Below, piece after piece: positions 1-10,541 of a DNA stretch of 64,000 bases; position 1 is the first letter of the stretch; every line of letters begins with the position of its first letter. Both the position numbers and the translations under genes were made by a program. The DNA is from Streptomyces sp. SJL17-4 (GTDB lineage: Bacteria; Actinomycetota; Actinomycetes; Streptomycetales; Streptomycetaceae): NCBI RefSeq assembly GCF_036826855.1, contig NZ_CP104578.1, positions 4,058,501-4,122,500 of the forward strand. Reading direction: 5' to 3'. Below the pieces are notes generated by a model that did no database searches, was not told the origin of the DNA, and worked only from the letters and a program-made list of their open reading frames with translations.

Positions 1-85
1 CCGTCCTGCGCCGCCCCGGGAAGCCGGGAACGCCGCAGCGGACCACGAAGCAGAGCAGGACGAAGTCCCCCGCGACAATGGCGGC

Positions 86-1099
86 ATGAGAGCCGACCGA
101 CTCGTCGCCGCCCTGCTCTTCCTCCAGACCCGGCAGCGCGTCACCGCCGCCGAACTGGCCGCCGAGCTGGAGGTGTCCGAGCGCACCGCCCGCCGGGATC
201 TCGAAGCTCTCGCGAGCTCCGGGATCCCGGTGTACTCGCAGGCGGGCCAGGGCGGCGGCTGGTCCCTCGTCGGCGGAGCCCGTACCGATCTGACCGGCCT
301 CACCGCCCCCGAGATCCGCGCGCTCTTCCTCCTGACCGGACCGGAGACCAACGCCGACCCCCGGACCCGGACCGCCCTGCGGAAGCTCGTACGGGCCCTC
401 CCCGCGACGCTCCGGGAAGGCGCCGAGGCGGCGGCCCGCGCGGGCGTCTCCGACGGTACGGACTGGGCCGGCGCGGAGACGGAGGAGGCCCGACTCGCCC
501 CGCTCCAGCGGGCGGTGGTCGACGCGAGAGAGGTCAGGATCGGCTACGCCCGTCCCGGCCGGGAGCCCCGCGAGCGAACTATCCAGCCGCTCGGCATCGC
601 CGCGAAGTCCGGGGTCCGCTACCTCGTCGCCGGCACCGAGCACGGCCTGCGGACCTTCCGGATCGGCCGCGTCACCTCCGTGACCGAGACCGGCGCCCCC
701 GCCGTACGCCCCGAGGGCTTCGACCTCCCCACCGCCTGGCGCGCGCTCGCCGCCCGGATGGAGGGCCGGATGGTCGCCGCGACGGTACGCGGCCGGGCCG
801 CCCCCGGCACGGAGTCGGTCCTGGAGGGCCTGCTCGGCGGGCGAATACGGTACGGGGACCGCGCCGCGGACGACTGGACGCCCTTCGAGGCCGACGGGCC
901 GTCCCCCGAGGTGGTCGCCGCCCAACTGGCGGGCCTCGGCGCCCGCGTGGAGCTCCTGGACCCGCCGGAGGCACGTACGGCCCTCGCCCGGATCGGGGCC
1001 GAACTCAGCCTGCTCTACGGGCAGTCGACGCCTCCGGACTCAGACACTCCGGAAGCTCCGCCTCGTGCACCAGGGTCAGCCGTGACACCGCCCGGGTGA
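86..1099 (+). CDS. HTH/WYL-domain transcriptional regulator (YafY type)
   Basis: A 337-residue DNA-binding regulator. Residues 1-60 form a DeoR/HTH_11 winged helix (AAELAAELEVSERTARRDLE), and residues 140-200 are a WYL domain, a module that in this family senses a ligand or nucleic acid and tunes DNA binding. The ATG at 86 sits 6 nt after GACAAT (74-79), a possible -10, so the transcript may be leaderless. The last 30 residues are proline-rich and their codons overlap the convergent helicase gene by 95 bp. The regulated target is not evident from the neighbours. Confidence 0.85.
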   Translation: MRADRLVAALLFLQTRQRVTAAELAAELEVSERTARRDLEALASSGIPVYSQAGQGGGWSLVGGARTDLTGLTAPEIRALFLLTGPETNADPRTRTALRKLVRALPATLREGAEAAARAGVSDGTDWAGAETEEARLAPLQRAVVDAREVRIGYARPGREPRERTIQPLGIAAKSGVRYLVAGTEHGLRTFRIGRVTSVTETGAPAVRPEGFDLPTAWRALAARMEGRMVAATVRGRAAPGTESVLEGLLGGRIRYGDRAADDWTPFEADGPSPEVVAAQLAGLGARVELLDPPEARTALARIGAELSLLYGQSTPPDSDTPEAPPRAPGSAVTPPG

Positions 1100-3014
1100 G
1101 CGCCACGTACAGCCGGTTCGGCCCCCGCGCCTCGGCCGCCACGATCGCGGCAGGCTCGACCACGACGACATGGTCGAACTCCAGGCCCTTCACGACCGTC
1201 GCGGGCAGCACGGTCACCCGCTCCCCCGCCCCGCACCCCCGTACGGCCTCCGCCACCGTACCCAGCAGGCCTTCGGCCGTGATCACCCCGACCGACCCCT
1301 CCGCCGCGAGCGCCTCGCGTACGGCTTCGGCGGTCGCACCGGGCAGGCCGGGGCGGGCCGTCGTCCGGACGACCGTCACCTCGCCGTCCTTCCGGACGGA
1401 ACGGCCCGCCGGCACGTCCGCGCCCAGGTGCGGCAGAAGCCGGTTGGCGAGGTCCACGATCGCCGCCGGGACCCGGTAGCCGAGGGTGAGCGGCACCACG
1501 GGCGCCCCGGCCTTGCCCAGGTGGGCGAGTTGTTCGTGCCAGTCGCGGGCCGCCCACGGGGTGGTGCCCTGGGCGAGGTCCCCGAGGACGGTGAGCGACC
1601 CGAACTCGGTGCGGCGGGCGATCGCGCGGCACTCCATGGGCGAGAGGTCCTGCGCCTCGTCGACGACGACATGGCCGTAGCTCTCGGGCCGCTCGATCAG
1701 GCCCGCCAGTTCGTCGAGGAGCACGAGGTCGGCGGCGGTCCAGCGCGCCGAGCGGTACGAGCGCGGCGGCCGGTCCCAGCGGATCGCCACCCGCTCGGCC
1801 GCCGTCAGGGCGGGGTCGGAGGGGTCCGTGAGGAGGCCCGCGAGCACCTCCTCCGGGGTCGTCCTCGGCCAGCACGCGTCGAGGAACGCCGTCACCGCCC
1901 GCGCCCGCTCGATCCGCCGCGCCCAGGCCGCGCCCATCGGCCCCCACCGGCGTTCGGCCCGGAGCTGGAGGGCCCGCACGATCCGGGCGCGGACCCGCTC
2001 GCGGCCCGTCGCGTAGGGCGGCGCCTCCTCCCGGACGTCCGCGACGATCGCGGCGAGCTGCTCGGCCGGCAGCCGCCAGTGGGACGAGCCGTCCGGCACC
2101 GCGAGGTCCTCCGCCGGCGCCGGGTCGACCCTGCCGTACAGCGCGCGGTGGAGCACCTCCGCCATCCGGGCGTCGTGCTTGACCCGGGCCGCCGCCTCGC
2201 CGTCCTCGGCGCGGACCGGGTGGCGGGCGATCTCGTCGTCGAGGGTGGCCTGGCGGACCCCGGTCTCGCCGAGCGAGGGCAGCACCTCGGAGATGTACGA
2301 GAGGAACGCGCGGTGCGGGCCGAGGACGAGCAGCCCGGAACGCCGGATCCGCTGCGGATGGGTGTAGAGGAGGTACGCGGCCCGGTGCAGGCCCACGGCG
2401 GTCTTGCCGGTACCGGGCGCGCCCTGCACACACAGGGAGGCGGCCGGGTCGGAGCGTACGAGGTCGTCCTGCTCGGGCTGGATGGTGGCCGCGATGTCCC
2501 GCATCGGGCCCACCCGGGGGCGCTCGATCTCCCCGGCGAGCAGAGCGCTGACCGTCACCTCCCCGCCCGCCGTGAGCCGTTCGTCCTCGAGCGCGGTCAG
2601 ATCCTCCGAAGCGCCCTCGCTGTACGGGGCCCAGCCGAAGCGGCGGCGGCGGAGCACGCCCTGCGGGTCGCGGGCGCCGGCCTGGTAGTAGGCGCGGGAG
2701 ACGGGCGCGCGCCAGTCGACGACGAGCGGCGGGGCGGCCGGGTCCTCGCCGATCCGGCGGCGGCCGATGTGGTGGACCTGACCGTCGTCGAGGTCGAGGC
2801 GCCCGAAGAACAGCGGCCCCGGCGGCTGCTCCCGCATCTCCTTGGCGCGACTGCGCAGATGGCGGCCGAGCGCCTCGGCGTCGGCACCGGAGGCGGCGGT
2901 GTCCTCGCCGGTGACGACCTGTTCGGCGACGTCCTCGGTCATCCGGGACAGGGCGGCGCGGCAGGCGTCGTGGTGGGAGCGTTCGCGGGCGAGCTCAAGA
3001 TCCAGTGACGTCAT
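1005..3014 (-). CDS. HelD/HelR-type UvrD-like ATPase acting on RNA polymerase
   Basis: A 669-residue superfamily 1 helicase-like protein. Its N-terminal coiled coil (residues 1-60) and Walker A (GAPGTGKT, about 188-195), a DEAQDL Walker B box and a C-terminal VALTRA motif identify the HelD family. These proteins pull stalled RNA polymerase off DNA, and some actinobacterial members (HelR) give rifamycin tolerance. The ATG at 3014 follows TAGGCT (minus strand, 3027-3022) at near-leaderless distance, with a weak TAGGA ribosome site. GTTAC is directly repeated at 3037-3041 and 3045-3049 upstream. I saw no clear rifamycin-associated element upstream. The 3' end overlaps the WYL gene by 95 bp. Confidence 0.85.
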   Translation of the reverse strand: MTSLDLELARERSHHDACRAALSRMTEDVAEQVVTGEDTAASGADAEALGRHLRSRAKEMREQPPGPLFFGRLDLDDGQVHHIGRRRIGEDPAAPPLVVDWRAPVSRAYYQAGARDPQGVLRRRRFGWAPYSEGASEDLTALEDERLTAGGEVTVSALLAGEIERPRVGPMRDIAATIQPEQDDLVRSDPAASLCVQGAPGTGKTAVGLHRAAYLLYTHPQRIRRSGLLVLGPHRAFLSYISEVLPSLGETGVRQATLDDEIARHPVRAEDGEAAARVKHDARMAEVLHRALYGRVDPAPAEDLAVPDGSSHWRLPAEQLAAIVADVREEAPPYATGRERVRARIVRALQLRAERRWGPMGAAWARRIERARAVTAFLDACWPRTTPEEVLAGLLTDPSDPALTAAERVAIRWDRPPRSYRSARWTAADLVLLDELAGLIERPESYGHVVVDEAQDLSPMECRAIARRTEFGSLTVLGDLAQGTTPWAARDWHEQLAHLGKAGAPVVPLTLGYRVPAAIVDLANRLLPHLGADVPAGRSVRKDGEVTVVRTTARPGLPGATAEAVREALAAEGSVGVITAEGLLGTVAEAVRGCGAGERVTVLPATVVKGLEFDHVVVVEPAAIVAAEARGPNRLYVALTRAVSRLTLVHEAELPECLSPEASTARRAG

Positions 3015-3070
3015 TCCTACAAGCCTAACGGAAAACGTTACTGAGTTACATTTTTTACTTGTCTACGCGG

Positions 3071-3130
3071 GGTTGTACGTGCCCAAGTCGTACGTGCCCA
3101 GGTCGTACGCGCTCAGGTCGTACGCGCTCA
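3071..3130. repeat. Four tandem 15-bp repeats
   Basis: Four consecutive 15-bp units of the type GGTCGTACGCGCTCA. The last two are identical and the first two are diverged (GTGCCCA instead of GCGCTCA). The final unit contains the stop codon of the downstream TetR gene (3128-3130), so the array begins exactly at that gene's 3' end and lies between it and helD. Confidence 0.85.
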
Positions 3131-3769
3131 GTACGGGAGCCCCTCCCGCAGCGCCCGGAACGCCCGCCCCGCCGCTGCCACCGCGTCCGCCTCCACCGCG
3201 TCGGCCGTCTCCCCGGCCGCGATCCGGGCGGTGTTCTCCTCGGCGAGGATCCGGAGCACGGTCACGATCTGCCCGGCGGCGAGCCGCGCGAGGAGGGGGT
3301 CACCCTCCGCGCCGGCCGCCAGCGCGTCCGCGAGCGCCGCCTCCGACCGCACGCGGTAGGCGTGGAGGCGGCCGACCAGGGCCGGCGTGCCGTACAGCAG
3401 CCGGAGGTACGCCAGGACCGACGGGTGATCACAGAGCCCGGTGACCGGGTCGCGCCGGGCGAGACCGTCGAGGAGGTGCGCGGACAGCGCGTCGAGCGGG
3501 GCCGTACCGGCGCGGCGGCCCGCGGCCACCACCCGGGCCGACTCGTCCTCGTGATCGGCGAACCGGTGGAGGACCAGGTCCTCCTTGGCCGGGAAGTACC
3601 GGAACAGAGTCGGCTTGGAGACCTCGGCGGCGGCCGCCACCTCGGCGACCGAGACGGCGTCGAAGCCGCGCTCCAGGAAGAGCGCGACGGCCACGTCCGA
3701 CAGGGCCTGACGGGTCCGCTCCTTCTTCCGCTCGCGGAGCCCCGGCGCCGCGGCGCGCTCGTCACTCAC
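3128..3769 (-). CDS. TetR-family regulator, second gene of coupled pair
   Basis: A 213-residue regulator. An N-terminal TetR helix-turn-helix (residues about 12-58, with AEVSKPTLFRYFPAKEDL as recognition helix) is followed by an all-helical ligand domain. The GTG at 3769 overlaps the TGA of the upstream TetR gene as GTGA, which implies translational coupling and rules out the longer upstream start. Pairing with a second TetR and a divergent exporter suggests control of efflux. The effector is unknown. Confidence 0.88.
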   Translation of the reverse strand: MSDERAAAPGLRERKKERTRQALSDVAVALFLERGFDAVSVAEVAAAAEVSKPTLFRYFPAKEDLVLHRFADHEDESARVVAAGRRAGTAPLDALSAHLLDGLARRDPVTGLCDHPSVLAYLRLLYGTPALVGRLHAYRVRSEAALADALAAGAEGDPLLARLAAGQIVTVLRILAEENTARIAAGETADAVEADAVAAAGRAFRALREGLPY

Positions 3770-4551
3770 GAGGCACGCCCTTCCACGAGCACGGCGATCC
3801 CGTCCAGGATCCGGGCGAGGCCGAAGCGGAACTCGACCTCCGGTTCGTCGGCGACGTCCATCACGCCCGAGTCCAGCATCCCCGCCACCTCCGGGTACTT
3901 CTCCGGGTCGGCGAGCCGCCGCAGGGTGCGGCCGTAACGGGCGAGGACGTCCTCCGGGCTCCCTCCGTCCGCGGCGATGACGGTGCCGAGGTCGGCCACG
4001 ACCAGGGCGTCGTTCCGGACGAAGCCGCCGAGCAGCATGGCCACCGAGATCTTCTCGCCCGCGTCGAGACCGGTGCCCTTCAGGGCGACGAGGGCCTTCT
4101 CCCACCAGGCGACCACGTTCGGCGTCGCGGGCGGACCCGACACGGGGATCCGGAGCATCCAGAGGTTGCGGTGGTAGACCTCGCGCATGGCCCAGGCCCA
4201 GGCCTCCATCGCCTCGCGCCAGTCGGCGCCGGGCGGGAAGAGCTCGGGCGGGGCGCCCGTGGCGGCCTCCTGCATGAGGACGTACAGCTCGCTCTTGGCG
4301 GAGACGTACCGGTAGAGGGACATCGTCGAGGCGCCCAGCTCCTTGGCGACCCGGCCCATGGAGACCGCGCCGAGCCCCTCGGTCGAAGCGAGGGAGACGG
4401 CCGCGTCGACGATCCGGTCCAGGGTCAGGCCGGGCTTGGGGCCCTTCGAGGGGCGCTCCCGCAGCCCCCAGGCCGCCTCGATGCTCGGCGGCAGGAAGGC
4501 CCCGCCGTCGCCCGCGCCGTTGCCGCCGTTACCGCCGTCGCCGCCCGTCAT
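3766..4551 (-). CDS. TetR-family regulator with tetracycline-repressor-type C-terminus
   Basis: A 261-residue regulator. A glycine-rich leader is followed by a TetR HTH (GRVAKELGASTMSLYRYV, about 67-84) and a long C-terminal domain resembling TetR_C_1. The ATG at 4551 is preceded by GGAGGAGGG, which decides against the upstream ATG at 4584. It diverges from the drrAB-like exporter across 134 bp and is the first gene of a two-TetR operon. A repressor role on the exporter and on itself is inferred from this arrangement. Confidence 0.88.
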   Translation of the reverse strand: MTGGDGGNGGNGAGDGGAFLPPSIEAAWGLRERPSKGPKPGLTLDRIVDAAVSLASTEGLGAVSMGRVAKELGASTMSLYRYVSAKSELYVLMQEAATGAPPELFPPGADWREAMEAWAWAMREVYHRNLWMLRIPVSGPPATPNVVAWWEKALVALKGTGLDAGEKISVAMLLGGFVRNDALVVADLGTVIAADGGSPEDVLARYGRTLRRLADPEKYPEVAGMLDSGVMDVADEPEVEFRFGLARILDGIAVLVEGRAS

Positions 4552-4582
4552 GACCCTCCTCCACCTCGCATGCTTGACGCCC

Positions 4583-4588
4583 ATCCTA
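4583..4588 (-). promoter_or_regulatory. Candidate -10 element of the TetR operon
   Basis: TAGGAT read on the minus strand matches the Streptomyces housekeeping -10 consensus and lies 31 nt before the TetR start codon. The -35 region is poor. Confidence 0.45.
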
Positions 4589-4614
4589 GTAATGCGTAAC
4601 CCTTACACAGTAAC

Positions 4615-4629
4615 GCGTACGTCATACGC
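4615..4629. promoter_or_regulatory. Inverted repeat, candidate TetR operator
   Basis: GCGTA-CGTCA-TACGC is a perfect 5-bp inverted repeat with a 5-nt spacer in the divergent region. Related GTAAYGCGTA sequence is also present at 4588-4600, so two sites may exist. Confidence 0.45.
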
Positions 4630-4685
4630 AGTACGGCGAGCAGTCCCACACGCGAAGCAGTCCCCCACGCCCAGGGAGCACAGCC

Positions 4686-5643
<958 letters not shown>

Positions 5644-5651
<8 letters not shown>

Positions 5652-6411
5652 CACCCTCACCGGCGGGTTCACCGCCGCGGGCACCCTCGCCGGGCGCGGC
5701 ATCCGCCTCAGCCGCCGCAACCTCGACGCCGTCGTCACCTCGATGATGCTGCCGATCATGCTGATGCTGGTCTTCGTCTACTTCTTCGGCGGAGCCATCG
5801 ACACCGGCACCCGGTACGTCACCTACGTCGTCCCCGGCGTGCTCGTCCTCTGCGCCGGGTTCGGCGCGGCGAGCACCGCCCTCGCCGTCAGCGAGGACAT
5901 GCGGCTCGGGGTCGTCGACCGCTTCCGTACGCTCGACATCGGCGGGACACCGTTCCTGGCGGGGCACGTCGCCGCCTCCGTCACCCGTAACGCGCTCTCC
6001 ACCACGCTCGTCCTCGGCGTCGCCTTCGCCATCGGCTTCCGCCCGGCCGCCACTCCCGGCGGCTGGCTCGCGGCGATCGGACTGCTGCTCGCCTACATCA
6101 CCGTGGTGTCGTGGCTGGCGGCGACGATCGGCCTCGTCACCAGAACGGCGGAGGCGGCCGGCGCGGTGACGTTCGTGATGATGTTCCTGCCCTATCCGAG
6201 CAGCGCGTTCGTGCCGATCGAGACGATGCCGAGCTGGCTGCACGGCTTCGCCGAGCACCAGCCGGTGACTCCGCTGATCGAGTCCATGCGGGGCCTGCTG
6301 CTCGACCAGCCGGTCGGCAACTCGCCGTGGATCGCGCTGGGTTGGTGCGCGGGCCTGCTGACCCTGGCGGTCGCCGCGTCCGGGTTCCTCTTCCGGCTCC
6401 GTACGCGCTGA
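5644..6411 (+). CDS. ABC-2 type transporter permease, DrrB type
   Basis: A 255-residue integral membrane protein with about six hydrophobic segments, the first near residues 36-53. The fold is that of ABC-2/DrrB permeases, which form the membrane channel for the preceding ATPase. Its ATG lies inside the last codons of that gene. It ends 16 bp before the convergent Eis-like gene. Confidence 0.9.
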
Positions 6412-6427
6412 CCGTCCCTGCGAGACG

Positions 6428-7672
6428 TCAGAAGATGTCGGGCGAGAAGGGCCGCAGCGGCGTACGGAACAGCAGGTCGGCGCGGGCGGCCGCGCCGGCC
6501 GTCAGCTCCTCGACGCGCCCGAGCCGATGGAGCCGTACCGCCGACTCGTCACCGAAGGCGAGCACGCCCAACTCGGCGATGTCGAAGGCGAGATCGGCCG
6601 ACTCGTCCGTACGGGCGCAGGACACGCCCTCCGGGGAGGCGTCGAGCCGGTAGCGCCCACCGGCGAAGCCGTCCCCGTCTCGGAGGTCGAGTACCAGACC
6701 GTCCGCCACCGGGTACGTACGGCTCTCCAGGACCCGGACGACGTCGAGGACCCGGACCCACAGCATGTCCGCGTACGTCAGCAGCTTCGCGGCGCGCGGG
6801 TCCGGCAGGAGCAGCGGCAGCGGGTCGTCGGGCGCCCGGTAGCCGGAGCGGACCGTGCTGATCCAGTCGACGGAGCAGAGGTAGTGCCACAGGGCGCGCT
6901 CGGCGGCCGGGGTGACGGCGATCAGGTCCCGTACGGTCGCCGTGTTCATCGGCTGCTTGGCGTCGTCCCACTTGTCGTCCGCGGTGTACGCCACGTAGCC
7001 CTCGACCTCGCCGGACTCCGACCGGTACACCGCGTAGTAGGGCTCCCGCCACGGCTCGCTGTGCACGCCGAGACCGGTGCCGACGTCCCAGCCGCGCGCG
7101 GTGCGGTCGGTGACCCCGGCGCGGACACCGGCGAGCCGGCCGTACACCTCGGGGCCGATCTTGCGGATCTCGTCGGCGTCGGTCAGATCGATCCGGCCGC
7201 CGTCCTCGGGGCGGCCCGAGCGGCGCGGGTCGAGCCCGGCCCGGCGGACGTCCACGCTCCACTCGCCGCACCAGCTGGCCGCGCCGAAGCCGTACCGCCC
7301 GTAGATCGGGTACTCGGCGGCGATCAGGGTGGCGATGGCGTCGCCCCGCTCCTTCGCGGCGGCCAGGTCGGCGGCCATCATCCGGCTGAGCAGTCCGCGC
7401 CTGCGGTGCGTCGGGGAGACCGTGACCTGGGTGATCGCGTCGGCGGTGAGGCTGCCGCCGCCGACCGTGCTGACCTCCTGCCGGAAGGACCGGAAGGTCG
7501 CGACGGTCCGGCCGCGGTCGTAGGCGCCGAGCGTCCGGGCGAGGTCGACGTGCGGCAGCCGGTCGGCGACCTCCGCCTCGGACACGACGGGCGCATTGAG
7601 GAAACCGGTGCGCAGGGCGCGCTGCCAGTCGGGGAACTCGGACTCCGTCACCGCGCGTACGTCGACAGTCAT
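6428..7672 (-). CDS. Eis-like GNAT N-acetyltransferase
   Basis: A 414-residue protein of the Eis (enhanced intracellular survival) family: N-terminal GNAT fold with the acetyl-CoA loop [15 protein letters not shown] (about 88-102), a second GNAT-like domain and an SCP2-like C-terminal domain. It ends in phenylalanine, whose carboxylate is the catalytic base in studied Eis enzymes. Members acetylate amines including aminoglycosides; the natural substrate is unknown. TAGGGT lies 6 nt before the ATG, so the mRNA may be leaderless. Confidence 0.88.
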   Translation of the reverse strand: MTVDVRAVTESEFPDWQRALRTGFLNAPVVSEAEVADRLPHVDLARTLGAYDRGRTVATFRSFRQEVSTVGGGSLTADAITQVTVSPTHRRRGLLSRMMAADLAAAKERGDAIATLIAAEYPIYGRYGFGAASWCGEWSVDVRRAGLDPRRSGRPEDGGRIDLTDADEIRKIGPEVYGRLAGVRAGVTDRTARGWDVGTGLGVHSEPWREPYYAVYRSESGEVEGYVAYTADDKWDDAKQPMNTATVRDLIAVTPAAERALWHYLCSVDWISTVRSGYRAPDDPLPLLLPDPRAAKLLTYADMLWVRVLDVVRVLESRTYPVADGLVLDLRDGDGFAGGRYRLDASPEGVSCARTDESADLAFDIAELGVLAFGDESAVRLHRLGRVEELTAGAAARADLLFRTPLRPFSPDIF

Positions 7673-7811
7673 CCCTCGACCCTACGCAGGGCCCCGGCGC
7701 ACCCGCACCCGAGTTTTCCCCACCGTCCTGCGCGGCCCCCACGGCCCACGCGCCCCGGCCCCCACGGCCCCCTCGGCCACTGCGGCTCACGCGGCCCTCC
7801 GCCCCCGCGGC

Positions 7812-8432
7812 TCACGCCAGCAGGTCGTCGACCTGCGCCTCGCCCTCCCGGTAGCGGCGGGCGATCTCGGCGCTGCAGTCGTCGGCGGTCCGCTGGAGGT
7901 GCTGCCGGCGCCGGGAGATCTGCTGCTCGTACCCGGCGAGCCGCCCCATCCCCGCGTGCAGCTCGTCGTCCGTACGGGCCGTCAGGTCCGACAGCTCGAC
8001 CTCCGACAGCATCTCGGACGCGAGCCGCCGGTACTCCTCGCTGCGCGGCGTCGACAGCGTCACGTGCCGGGCCGAGGTGCGGTGCCGCGAGGGCACGTCG
8101 GCGAGGATCTCGGAGAGCCGGTCGAGGACCGGGGCCTCCGGGTCGGTCCGCCGCGCCAGCTCGGCCCGCAGGATGTCGATCCGGCCCTGGAGCATCCGGC
8201 GTACGTAGCTCAGGTCGGCCTCGTCGCTCTGCGCGTCCCGGCGCAGCGCGCGCAGCTCGGGCAGCCGGAGCGCACCGAGCTCGGGCTGGGCCCGGTCCGG
8301 CAGGGCGGGTTCGGCGGTCCTCTGTACGGGTGGGCGCGTGGCCGGGGCTTTGCCCGGGCCACCGCCCCTCGTTCCGGCGCGGATCAGCGGTACGGGGCCG
8401 GACGGCGTCGGCCCGGTGCCAGGTGCACTCAT
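7812..8432 (-). CDS. rsiG: RsiG, c-di-GMP-dependent anti-sigma factor of WhiG
   Basis: A 206-residue protein with a proline-rich N-terminus and two helical signature motifs E-x3-S-x2-R-x3-Q-x3-D. The first is E71, S75, R78, Q82, D86; the second E159, S163, R166, Q170, D174. Both are perfect. In Streptomyces this pair of motifs binds two c-di-GMP molecules, which lets RsiG hold the sporulation sigma factor WhiG inactive. The ATG at 8432 follows GAGGGG, and longer starts lack a ribosome site. It diverges from dtd. Confidence 0.92.
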   Translation of the reverse strand: MSAPGTGPTPSGPVPLIRAGTRGGGPGKAPATRPPVQRTAEPALPDRAQPELGALRLPELRALRRDAQSDEADLSYVRRMLQGRIDILRAELARRTDPEAPVLDRLSEILADVPSRHRTSARHVTLSTPRSEEYRRLASEMLSEVELSDLTARTDDELHAGMGRLAGYEQQISRRRQHLQRTADDCSAEIARRYREGEAQVDDLLA

Positions 8433-8571
8433 GAGAATCGTCCCCTCGACCGGTGCGGAGCCGCACCGCCTGACACGCATCGTGCCACTCATGCATGGGC
8501 CCGTGCAGGCGCTCTGCACCCGTTCGGCCCCTCATCCGTCGGACTCGTGGCAACTCGGTAGGTTGGGGCGT

Positions 8572-8997
8572 ATGCGTGCAGTGGTGCAGAGGGTGGACGG
8601 CGCGAGTGTCGTCGTCGCAGGGGAGACCGTCGGCGAGATCACCGGCGAGGGCTTGTGCGTGCTGGTCGGGGTGACCCATGACGACACCCCCGAGAAGGCC
8701 GCCCAATTGGCCAGAAAGCTCTGGTCCGTCCGGGTACTGGACGACGAGAAGTCGTGCTCGGACGTGAACGCGCCGCTGCTCGTCATCTCCCAGTTCACGC
8801 TCTACGGGGACGCCCGCAAGGGCCGCCGCCCCACCTGGAACGCGGCCGCGCCCGGCCCGGTGGCCGAGCCGCTCGTGGACGAGGTCGTGGCCCGGCTGCG
8901 CGAACTGGGCGCGCACGTGGAGACGGGCCGGTTCGGAGCGGACATGCGCGTCTCGCTCACGAATCACGGCCCGTTCACGGTGCTGCTGGAGGTCTGA
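8572..8997 (+). CDS. dtd: D-aminoacyl-tRNA deacylase
   Basis: A 141-residue DTD enzyme that hydrolyses D-amino acids from mischarged tRNA. The active-site motif SQFTLYGD and the C-terminal Gly-cisPro motif (TNHGPFTV) are both present, and the length is typical. The ATG at 8572 starts the family's MRAVVQRV N-terminus. TAGGTT at 8559-8564 could be a -10 for a nearly leaderless mRNA. It converges with the YgfZ-like gene after 17 bp. Confidence 0.95.
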   Translation: MRAVVQRVDGASVVVAGETVGEITGEGLCVLVGVTHDDTPEKAAQLARKLWSVRVLDDEKSCSDVNAPLLVISQFTLYGDARKGRRPTWNAAAPGPVAEPLVDEVVARLRELGAHVETGRFGADMRVSLTNHGPFTVLLEV

Positions 8998-9014
8998 CCT
9001 CCGGCTCGGGCCTT

Positions 9015-9980
9015 CTACGGCTCGACGACGGTCTCCTGCGCGGCGGCCGTCGTCCCGGCGATCAGCGGGGCGTCCACCGGCACGTTCCGCTTCACCAGGG
9101 CCAGGGCGATCGGGCCCAGCTCGTGGTGGCGGACGGAGCTGGTCACGAAGCCGAGCTGGCGGCCCTCCTCGCCGTCGGCGGCGAGCCGGAGCGGGGTGCC
9201 GTGCCCGGGCAGCAGCACCTCGCTGCCGTCCAGGTGCAGGAAGACCAGGCGGCGCGGCGGCTTGCCCAGGTTCTGCACCCGGGCGACGGTCTCCTGGCCC
9301 CGGTAGCAGCCCTTCTGGAGGTGGACGGCGCTGCCGATGAGGCCGACCTCGTGCGGAATGGTCCGGTGGTCGGTCTCGAAGCCGAGCCGGGGCCGGTGGG
9401 CCTCCACGCGCAGCGCCTCGTACGCGAGGACGCCGGCGGCCGGTCCGTGCGAGCCGGCGAAGGCCTCCAGGCCGGCGCGCGGCAGGAACAGGTCGCGGCC
9501 GTGCGGGGTCTCCCGTACGACGACTCCCTCGGGGACCTCGGCGATGGAACCGGCCGGGAGGTGGACGACGGCGATGTCGTCCGTACGGTCGGCGACCTCG
9601 ACCCGGTAGAAGAACTTCATCGACTCCAGGTACGCGACGAGCTCCTCCCGCGTCCCCGGCTCGACGTGCGCCCACACCGTCTCGCCGTCGTCGACGAGAT
9701 ACAGGGCGTGCTCGATGTGCCCGTTCGCGGAGAGGATCAGCGCCTCGGTGGCCTGTCCGGGCGCCAGGTCGGTCATGTGCTGGGTGACGAGCAGGTGCAG
9801 CCAGCTCAGCCGGTCGTCACCGGTGACGGCGACGACACCGCGGTGCGAGAGGTCGACGAAACCGCGTCCGTCGGCGAGGGCGCGCTGCTCGCGGAACAGG
9901 TCACCGTAGTGCGCGGCGACACCTTCGTCGCGGCCTTCGGCGGCGACGGCGCCGGGCAGGGACAGCAGAGGGCTCTTCAT
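9015..9980 (-). CDS. ygfZ: YgfZ/GcvT-like folate-binding protein
   Basis: A 321-residue protein with the folate-binding GcvT fold and the YgfZ hallmark KGCYRGQE with its conserved cysteine. YgfZ-type proteins assist assembly or repair of iron-sulfur enzymes with tetrahydrofolate; they are not aminomethyltransferases, although often annotated so. The ATG at 9980 follows TAGGCT at leaderless spacing. It lies 31 bp downstream of nur in the same direction. Confidence 0.88.
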   Translation of the reverse strand: MKSPLLSLPGAVAAEGRDEGVAAHYGDLFREQRALADGRGFVDLSHRGVVAVTGDDRLSWLHLLVTQHMTDLAPGQATEALILSANGHIEHALYLVDDGETVWAHVEPGTREELVAYLESMKFFYRVEVADRTDDIAVVHLPAGSIAEVPEGVVVRETPHGRDLFLPRAGLEAFAGSHGPAAGVLAYEALRVEAHRPRLGFETDHRTIPHEVGLIGSAVHLQKGCYRGQETVARVQNLGKPPRRLVFLHLDGSEVLLPGHGTPLRLAADGEEGRQLGFVTSSVRHHELGPIALALVKRNVPVDAPLIAGTTAAAQETVVEP

Positions 9981-10011
9981 GGAAGAAAGCCTACGACTCG
10001 GCGCGGAGGTC

Positions 10012-10494
10012 CTACGGGGCGCGGTCGCCGCCGGTCGACGGGGCGGGCCCGTCCCCGGCATCCGCGGCCTCCGCGGCCTTCCTCCCGCAGTCCGCGCACC
10101 GGCCGAAGATCGCGAAGTGCTTCATGTCGGTCTCGAAGCCGAAGGTCTGGCGGAGTTTCCCGGTGAACTCGGCGGCCACCGAGACGTCCGCCTCGATGAC
10201 CTCGGAGCAGTCCCGGCAGACCAGGTGCAGATGGTGGTGCCGGTCGGCGAGGTGGTACGTCGGAGCCCCGTGCCCCAGATGGGCGTGGCTCACCAGACCG
10301 AGCTCCTCCAGGAGCTCCAGGGTCCGGTAGACGGTGGAGATGTTCACCCCGGAAGCGGTCCTGCGGACCTCGACGAGGATGTCGTCGGGCGTCGCGTGCT
10401 CCAGCGCGTCGACCGCCTCCAGGACAAGCTGACGCTGCGGCGTCAGCCGGTAGCCGCGCTGCCGCAGGTCGCTTTTCCAGTCGGTGCTCACCAC
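10012..10494 (-). CDS. nur: Nickel-responsive Fur-family regulator Nur
   Basis: A 160-residue Fur-family repressor with a winged helix (NISTVYRTLELLEELGLV) and a metal-rich stretch HLADRHHHLHLVCRDC followed by a second cysteine pair (CADC). It closely resembles S. coelicolor Nur, which represses nickel uptake and the iron superoxide dismutase when nickel is bound. Two GTG codons are adjacent; the first (10494) gives the N-terminus I recall for that protein. The C-terminus is longer and Pro/Gly-rich. Confidence 0.85.
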   Translation of the reverse strand: MVSTDWKSDLRQRGYRLTPQRQLVLEAVDALEHATPDDILVEVRRTASGVNISTVYRTLELLEELGLVSHAHLGHGAPTYHLADRHHHLHLVCRDCSEVIEADVSVAAEFTGKLRQTFGFETDMKHFAIFGRCADCGRKAAEAADAGDGPAPSTGGDRAP

Positions 10495-10541
10495 GCCCCC
10501 CAGTGTAGGAGCGACGGTTCCGAATCGGGCCTCCCGTTCGC

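Noticed and set aside
3015..3070. Rifamycin-associated element before the HelD gene
   Set aside because: The leader lacks the expected long palindromic element; only a GTTAC direct repeat is present.
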